A stretch of 64,000 bases of DNA from NCBI RefSeq assembly GCF_026340565.1, contig NZ_JAPEPB010000001.1, positions 7,538,001 through 7,602,000 on the forward strand, read 5' to 3'. The DNA is from Kitasatospora sp. NBC_01287. GTDB taxonomy: Bacteria; Actinomycetota; Actinomycetes; Streptomycetales; Streptomycetaceae. The notes beneath the pieces were generated by a model. That model was not told where the DNA came from, did not search any database, and saw nothing but the letters and a program-made list of their open reading frames with translations. The position numbers and the translations under genes are program-made. Shown in pieces: positions 50,401 to 64,000 of this stretch (position 1 is its first letter; each line of letters starts with the position of its first letter).

Positions 50401-53113
50401 GGAGGCCCGGACGGTCGAGGAGCTCACCCTGCAGGCCCCGCTGCCGCTGCCCGAGGACGCCGAGGTGCGGATCCAGGTCCGGATCGGCGCGCGGGACGAG
50501 CGCGGGGCGCGCGCCGTCGAGGTGTACTCCTCGCCGGAGGGCGCCGAGCCGCTCGCCGAGGCCGCCTGGACCCGGCACGCCACCGGCCTGATCACCGACG
50601 CGGCCCCCGAGCCACTCGCCGCCCCCCAGCAGTCCACCGCCCTCGCGCCCTGGCCGCCCGCCGCCGCCGTCCCGCTGGACGTCGAGGCCGGCTACACCGC
50701 GCTGGCCGCCCGCGGCTACGAGTACGGCCCCGCCTTCCAAGGCCTGCGCGCCGCCTGGCAGTCGGGCACGGAGATCTACGCCGAGGTGGCGCTGCCCGAG
50801 GAGTTCCGCGCGGACGCCGCCGCCTACGGCCTGCACCCCGCCCTGCTCGACGCGGCCCTGCACGCCGTGCTGCTGGCCTCCAACACCCCCGCCGGCACCG
50901 AACCCGCGCCGCTGCTGCTGCCGTTCGCCTTCACCGGCGTCAGTGTCCAGGCGCCGGGCGCCGGTTCACTGCGGGTGCGGGTCACCCCGACCGGCACGGA
51001 CAGCGTCGCGCTGCTGCTCGCCGACGGGCTGGGCGAGCCGGTGGCCCAGGTCGCCGCGCTCTCCCTGCGCCCGGTGGCACCCGGCGCGCTGGCCGCCCCC
51101 GCGTCCGGCCGGCTGCCGCTGCACCGGCTGGACTGGCAGCCCGTCCAGTCCCGGCAGGACGCCCGTCCGGAGCCGGCCGACTCCTGGACCCTGCTCGGCA
51201 CCGACCGCTTCGAGCTGACGGCCGCACTGGAGCGGGCCGGGCTGCGGACCGAGCACTACCCGGACTTCGACACCTTCGCCCAGTCGTTGGCCCCCGACGG
51301 CGAGGCGGTGGCCGGCGAGCGCACCGTGATCGCCTACGCGCTGGCCGCCGGGGCGAGCGGCCGCCCGCCGCTGGACGTGCGCGCGGCCGCCTACCGCGCG
51401 CTGGAGCTGGTGCGGAGCTGGCTCGCCGACGACCGCCTCGACGCCGCCCGACTGGTGGTGGTCACCCAGGGCGCGCTGACCACCGGCACCGCCGACCCGC
51501 AGGTCGACCTGGCCGCCGCCGCCGTGCGCGGCCTGCTGCGCTCCGCGCAGTCGGAGCACCCGGGCCGGATCGTGCTGCTGGACGTCGACGCCGCACCGTC
51601 CACGGCGGCCGCGCTGGCCGCCGCACTGGCTGCCGCGCTCGGCTCGGGCGAGCCGCAACTCGCCCTGCGCGGTGAGCAGGCGCTCGCGCCCCGACTGGCC
51701 CGCGCCGAGGCCGCCCCCGCCGAGGCCGCCCCGCTGGATCCCGAGGGCACCGTGCTGATCACCGGCGGCACCGGCTCGCTGGGCGCCCTGACGGCACGTC
51801 ATCTGGTGGCCCAACACGGCGCCCGGCACCTGCTGCTGGTCAGCCGGCGCGGCGCGGCGGCTCCGGGCGCGGCCGAGCTGCACGCGGAACTCACCGCCGC
51901 CGGGGCCGAGGTGAGGATCGCCGCCGCCGACGTCGCCGACCGCGACCAGCTGGCGGCGCTGCTCGCGGACCTCCCGGCGGCGCACCCGCTCACCGCCGTG
52001 ATCCACACCGCCGGCGCGCTGGACGACACGGTGATCACCTCGCTCACCCCCGAGCGCCTGGACGGCGTGCTGCGCCCCAAGGCGGACGCCGCCTGGCACC
52101 TGCACGAACTGACCGCCGACCTGCCGAGCGTGACCCATTTCGTCTGCTACTCCTCGGTGATGGGCCTGCTCGGCGGCCCCGGCCAGGCCAACTACGCGGC
52201 CGCCAACGCTTTCCTGGACGCGCTGGCCCACCGGCGCCGCGCGCTGGGCCTGCCGGGTCTCTCGCTGGCCTGGGGCCCGTGGGCGCAGGACGGCGGGATG
52301 ACCGGGCACCTGGCCGCCGCCGACCTGGAGCGGCTGGCCCGCTCCGGTCTGCCGCTGCTCGGCGCGGCCGAGGGGATGGCGCTGCTGGACGCGGCGCTCG
52401 GCCACCGTGAGGCGGTGCTCGCCCCGGTCCGGCTCGACCTGCCCGCGCTGCGCGCCCGCGCCACCGCCGGCGCCGTCGACCCGCTGCTGCGGGGCCTGAT
52501 CCGGGTGCCGGCCCGCCGGACCCCGGCCGAGCTCGGCGACCGCCGGCAGGCCTCGCAGGCCGAGCGGCTGGCCGCGCTGCCGGCCGCCGAGCGCCAGCGG
52601 GTGCTGGCCGCGCTGGTCCGCGAGCACACCGCCGGTGTGCTCGGCCACGCCTCGCCGGACGGGGTCCGGATCGAACGCGCCTTCACCGAGCTGGGCTTCG
52701 ACTCGCTGACCGCCGTCGAGCTGCGCAACCGGCTCGGCGCCGCCACCGGCGTCCGGCTGCCGGTCACCGTGATCTTCGACCACCCGACGGTCGCCGCGCT
52801 GATCCAGTACCTGGTCGAGGCCACCGCGCCCCGGCCTGACGCCGCCAACGCCCCGGCCGCCGCACCGGCCGGCGGTGCGGGCGCCACCGACCTGATGGCG
52901 GAACTGGAGCGGCTGGAGCACGTGCTGCGCGAGGTCCCCGAAGGGGCCGAGCAGCGCGGCGCGATCGCCGCCCGGCTCTACGCCTTCCTGGCCGGCTGGG
53001 GCTCCGGCGCGGGCCCCGCCGAGGGCGCGGACCCGCAGGCCGGGCACGACCTCGACGACGCCAGCGACGAGGAGCTGTTCGAGCTGCTCGACAACGACCT
53101 CGGCCTCTCCTGA
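44453..53113 (+). CDS. Type I PKS 1: KSQ-AT-ACP loading module and module 1 (KS-AT-DH-KR-ACP)
   Basis: A 2886-residue protein; ATG 44453 after GGAAAAGGG. Loading: KS from about residue 35 with Gln for Cys (VDTGQSSS, Q198; H333, H373 kept), AT with GHSVGE (S650) and HAFH (747-750, malonyl type), ACP Ser S959 (DLGFDSL). Module 1: KS from 1029 (C1202 in TACSSS), AT with GHSQGE (S1652) and the odd motif FPSH (1752-1755), DH with H1959 (HAAAGTVLLP) and D2133, no ER, KR with GGTGSLG (2438-2444), LDD (2523-2525, B type) and Y2581, ACP S2751. The C-terminal helices form a docking segment. Predicted action: decarboxylate malonyl to acetyl, add one substituted malonyl unit, reduce and dehydrate to an alpha-branched enoyl chain. 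Confidence 0.95.
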   Translation: MTNTRPESRTGHPEGNAEITGIAGTAGTADERNIDEPIAVVGMACRVPGAGGPEEFWSLLRDGVDAVTAPPADRFGGALPADCPPFGGFLDQVDGFDDTFFRVSPREAAAMDPQQRLLLELGWEALEDARTAPDALRHQPVGVFVGAILDDYATLQAGAGPDAVGPFAFTGTARALLANRLSYTLGLRGPSLTVDTGQSSSLVAVHLACQSLRRGESSLAVVGGVHLNLAPESLLRAARAGVLAPDGRCRTFDADAAGFVKGEGGALVVLKPLSAALADGDRIHCLLLGSAVNNDGGGAGLTVPDPEAQRAVIEAARARAGVDQQAVQYVELHGTGTPAGDPLEAAALGAALSAGRPGGQALRVGSVKTNLGHLEGAAGIVGLIKTALSLTHRQLPASLHHRTPNPRIPFADLGLAVQRELGPWPREDEALVAGVSSFGIGGTNCHVVLAEAPASGPAQERAEVVAPEVASPALVWPLSARSRDGLREQAARLRAHLADRPELEPADVALSLATTRAALEQRAAVAGRDRAELLRGLDALAAGLPAPGVVSGTAGSGHLALLFAGQGSQRAEAGRELYAGFPVFAEALDAVCARFDGELERPLREVMFDADSDLLGRTVYTQASLFAFEVALFRLLESWGVTPDYLIGHSVGELAAAHVAGVWSLADACVLVAARGRLMQALPAGGAMLAVQGTEDEVRAALVEGVDVAAVNAADSIVVSGAEGAIAELEAAWRSEGRKVKRLTVSHAFHSALMEPMLAEFRAVAESLDYAQPRIPVVSNVSGDFTADLTEPEYWVRHVREAVRFADGVATLRERGVTTFLELGPDSVLAALVPDGALALPVLHGGEPEVRSLLTAVAGAWTRGTALDWPALPTGGHARTVDLPTYAFQRRRHWFDTAETIPATPAPAVAGATPVRPAPLPGGRDTLALVRAHAAALLGHEAAEQVEPDLSFRDLGFDSLLVVRLRTQLAEATGLGLPTTVTFDHPTPRALARHLDAARAGADPDRDADQEQAAATRRATARRAATGPEEPIAILGIGCRFPGGISTPEQLWELIAGERSTVGEFPTDRGWDLERLFDTDPAAAGASYTRQGSFVERIAGFDAGFFGISPREAQAMDPQQRLLLETSWEAIERAGLVPGELRGSRTGVFVGATDVQYGPRLFESGDGTDGHRLTGASISLASGRIAYLLGLEGQALTVDTACSSSLVALHLAVQALRRGECDFALAGGAALMPTPGMFVELSRQQALSPDGRCKAFAEAADGTGWGEGVGVLLVERLSDARRLGHPVLAVVRGTAVNQDGASNGLTAPNGLAQRKVIRQALADAELTGDQVDVVEAHGTGTKLGDPIEAQALLATYGQGREADRPLWLGSLKSNLGHTQAAAGVAGVIKMVLALRHGVLPRTLNVDAPTSRVDWSAGAVRLLTEARAWPEAPRPRRGAVSSFGISGTNAHAIIEQATEADASSVERRPVLDVRSAPWVLSARGGDALAGQAGRLAAFAGDQALDLDPAAVAASLVRERSVFEDRAVVLGEGLVELLDGARVLASGAESPAVVRGVAAGSDRPVFVFPGQGTQWVGMARELMRVSPVFAGSIAECEAALAPLVDWSLAEVLAGDGAEFAGVRVLQPVLFAVMVSLAAVWRAAGVEPAAVVGHSQGEVAAAHVAGVLSLQDAARISVLRARVMERIAHVGSMVSLFASRVLVEELVAEVGGRLYVAAVNGPATVAVSGEFGALERLLELCEVRGVRARRIAAAFPSHSPEVAPVEAEVKAALSSVVPRAGQVPMLSTIRGEWFSGPELDADYWYENLRYPVLFQDAVTQLAQAGHRTFIEVSAHPVLAPAIEDTLAELGIEAAAFGTLRRDEGGAERFVRSLAQAFTSGVDVDWTTLLPAAERRVELPTYAFQRQDHWPPARTGAAGDPADLGLVPVGHPLLSVALPAATGDGVVLSGRLALRTHPWLLDHAAAGTVLLPGTAFLELLHQAGQLLEARTVEELTLQAPLPLPEDAEVRIQVRIGARDERGARAVEVYSSPEGAEPLAEAAWTRHATGLITDAAPEPLAAPQQSTALAPWPPAAAVPLDVEAGYTALAARGYEYGPAFQGLRAAWQSGTEIYAEVALPEEFRADAAAYGLHPALLDAALHAVLLASNTPAGTEPAPLLLPFAFTGVSVQAPGAGSLRVRVTPTGTDSVALLLADGLGEPVAQVAALSLRPVAPGALAAPASGRLPLHRLDWQPVQSRQDARPEPADSWTLLGTDRFELTAALERAGLRTEHYPDFDTFAQSLAPDGEAVAGERTVIAYALAAGASGRPPLDVRAAAYRALELVRSWLADDRLDAARLVVVTQGALTTGTADPQVDLAAAAVRGLLRSAQSEHPGRIVLLDVDAAPSTAAALAAALAAALGSGEPQLALRGEQALAPRLARAEAAPAEAAPLDPEGTVLITGGTGSLGALTARHLVAQHGARHLLLVSRRGAAAPGAAELHAELTAAGAEVRIAAADVADRDQLAALLADLPAAHPLTAVIHTAGALDDTVITSLTPERLDGVLRPKADAAWHLHELTADLPSVTHFVCYSSVMGLLGGPGQANYAAANAFLDALAHRRRALGLPGLSLAWGPWAQDGGMTGHLAAADLERLARSGLPLLGAAEGMALLDAALGHREAVLAPVRLDLPALRARATAGAVDPLLRGLIRVPARRTPAELGDRRQASQAERLAALPAAERQRVLAALVREHTAGVLGHASPDGVRIERAFTELGFDSLTAVELRNRLGAATGVRLPVTVIFDHPTVAALIQYLVEATAPRPDAANAPAAAPAGGAGATDLMAELERLEHVLREVPEGAEQRGAIAARLYAFLAGWGSGAGPAEGADPQAGHDLDDASDEELFELLDNDLGLS

Positions 53114-53188
53114 GCCGTGCCGACCACCCCGTAACGACGCCCACTGTGTGCCCCGCCGACCTGGCGACCCCCGAGGAGCTGAAAGCAG

Positions 53189-62656
<9,468 letters not shown>

Positions 62657-62681
62657 GATCGACGCCCGTGCGGAGTACACG

Positions 62682-64000
62682 ATGACCACGTCCACCGAAC
62701 AGCTCCTCGACGCGCTGCGTGCCTCGCTCAAGGAGACGGAGCGCCTGCGGCAGCAGAACCGCAGCCTGACCGACGCCGCCCACCAGCCGATCGCGATCGT
62801 CGGCATGGCCTGCCGCTACCCGGGCGGGGTGCGTTCGCCCGAGGACCTCTGGGAGCTGGTCGCGGCCGGCACGGACGCCGTCTCCGGGCTGCCCACCGAC
62901 CGCGGTTGGGACATCGAGAAGCTCTACGACCCGGACCCGGACAAGCCCGGCACCTTCTACTCGGACCAGGGCGGCTTCCTCTACGACGCGGGGGAGTTCG
63001 ACGCGGGCTTCTTCGGCATCTCGCCCCGTGAGGCGCTGGCGATGGACCCGCAGCAGCGGCTGCTGCTGGAGACCAGCTGGGAGGCGCTGGAGCGGGCCGG
63101 GCTCGACCCCGCCGCCCTGCGCGGCAGCCGGTCCGGGGTCTTCGTCGGCACCGCCTTCCAGGGCTACGGCGGGGGCGGGCACCAGCCGCTGCCCGACGGG
63201 GTGGAGGGCTACCTGCTGACCGGCACGATCAGCAGCGTCGCCTCGGGGCGGATCGCCTACACCCTGGGCCTGGAGGGCCCGGCCGTCACGGTGGACACGG
63301 CCTGCTCCTCCTCCTCGGTCGCGATGCACATGGCCGTGCAGAGCCTGCGCGGTGGCGAGTGCTCGCTCGCGCTGGCCGGCGGCGCGGCGATCTCGGCCAC
63401 GCCGTGGGCGTTCGTCGAGTTCGCCCGGCAGGGTGGGCTGGCCAAGGACGGCCGCTGCAAGCCCTTCTCGGCCGCCGCCGACGGCATCGCCTGGGCGGAC
63501 GGCGTGGGCATGCTGGTGCTGGAGCGGCTCTCCGACGCCCAGCGACTGGGCCACCAGGTGCTGGCCGTGATCCGGGGCACCGCGATCAACCAGGACGGCG
63601 CCAGCAACGGGCTCTCCGCGCCCAACGGCCCCGCCCAGCAGCGGGTGATCCGCGCGGCGCTGGCCGATGCCAGGCTCACCGCGGGGGAGGTGGACGCGGT
63701 CGAGGCGCACGGCACCGGCACCGCGCTCGGCGACCCGATAGAGGCGCAGGCGCTGCTGGCCACCTACGGTCAGGGCAGGCCCGCCGAGCAGCCGCTGCGG
63801 CTCGGCTCGCTGAAGTCCAACATCGGCCACAGCCAGACCGCTTCGGGCGTCGGCGGGGTGATCAAGTCGGTGCTGGCGCTGCGGCACGGCCTGCTGCCCA
63901 AGACCCTGCACGTGGACGCCCCCTCGCCGCACGTGGACTGGACGGCGGGCGCCGTCGAGCTGCTCACCGAGCCGGTGCCGCTGCCGCGGGGCGAGCGGCC
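62682..64000 (+). CDS. Type I PKS 3, N-terminus of module 4 (KS; cut by window end)
   Basis: 439 codons are visible. ATG 62682 (CGGAG 8 nt before) lies 25 nt after the PKS2 stop. Residues 1-33 form a docking coiled coil (MTTSTEQLLDALRASLKETE). The KS starts at HQPIAIVGMACRYPGG and has a normal active-site Cys (VDTACSSSSVAMHMAVQSLR), HGTGTALGDP and SNIGHSQTASG. The window ends just after the KS core (LTEPVPLPRGERP), so AT and later domains are unseen. It extends the assembly line begun by PKS1 and PKS2. Confidence 0.93.
   Translation, partial: MTTSTEQLLDALRASLKETERLRQQNRSLTDAAHQPIAIVGMACRYPGGVRSPEDLWELVAAGTDAVSGLPTDRGWDIEKLYDPDPDKPGTFYSDQGGFLYDAGEFDAGFFGISPREALAMDPQQRLLLETSWEALERAGLDPAALRGSRSGVFVGTAFQGYGGGGHQPLPDGVEGYLLTGTISSVASGRIAYTLGLEGPAVTVDTACSSSSVAMHMAVQSLRGGECSLALAGGAAISATPWAFVEFARQGGLAKDGRCKPFSAAADGIAWADGVGMLVLERLSDAQRLGHQVLAVIRGTAINQDGASNGLSAPNGPAQQRVIRAALADARLTAGEVDAVEAHGTGTALGDPIEAQALLATYGQGRPAEQPLRLGSLKSNIGHSQTASGVGGVIKSVLALRHGLLPKTLHVDAPSPHVDWTAGAVELLTEPVPLPRGER

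Overview
The window is very GC-rich double-stranded chromosome from a filamentous actinomycete of the Streptomyces/Kitasatospora type. This is shown by strong G/C bias at third codon positions, GTG starts, GGAGG ribosome sites, several Scr1/WhiJ-type XRE regulators with DUF397 or DUF6879 partners, MptB-like mannosyltransferase and adenosylcobalamin-dependent methylmalonyl-CoA mutase genes, and a large modular type I polyketide synthase (PKS). Species and product cannot be named from the sequence.

Left part (1-16,920): the end of a flotillin/SPFH gene; an unusual fusion of an MFS transporter with an apolipoprotein N-acyltransferase; a putative immunity-family gene with a MerR regulator, divergent from an amidohydrolase; the overlapping mutA-mutB-meaB block on the minus strand; a SAM methyltransferase of the DUF574 family; a DinB-type protein; a ureohydrolase of the agmatinase superfamily; and a MarR-MFS pair followed by a DUF1330 gene.

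Middle part (17,100-32,500): an Scr1-type XRE regulator with two tandem DUF397 genes, divergent from an anti-sigma-like ATPase; a 31-codon ORF with a near-perfect Shine-Dalgarno; a GT-C mannosyltransferase; a DUF6295 gene and a dienelactone hydrolase; and a translationally coupled RNA-repair pair. That pair is an RNA ligase fused to a P-loop kinase, and a 1018-residue MJ1316-EEP-2H-nucleotidyltransferase protein. It is the most unusual non-PKS system here. An MFS exporter divergent from a TetR regulator and an XRE/DUF6879/small-ORF trio follow.

Right part (about 32,600-64,000 and beyond the edge): the left end of a type I PKS gene cluster. On the minus strand, ccr, a KASIII gene and a tandem 3-hydroxyacyl-CoA dehydrogenase gene overlap by 4 nt each and form a cassette for alkylmalonyl-CoA extender units. 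Next come a free-standing methyltransferase that looks excised from an NRPS A-MT domain, and a thioesterase-like protein with a Cys nucleophile elbow. An ABC exporter (plus strand) and a bicovalent-FAD BBE oxidase (minus) converge on a perfect 17-bp hairpin. Three PKS genes then read rightward: PKS1 = KSQ-AT-ACP loading plus module 1 (KS-AT-DH-KR-ACP); PKS2 = modules 2 and 3 (each KS-AT-KR-ACP); PKS3 = start of module 4 (KS, cut by the window end).

Predicted logic: the malonyl-loading, decarboxylating KSQ module gives an acetyl starter. Module 1 has a non-canonical AT motif (FPSH instead of HAFH or YASH), so it is the best candidate user of the cassette-derived extender unit. Modules 2 and 3 carry methylmalonyl-type YASH motifs in nearly identical AT segments. 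The mutAB-meaB block could supply methylmalonyl-CoA. No cluster-situated regulator gene is visible, but TAGGGG-type elements recur in the two divergent promoter regions of the cluster.
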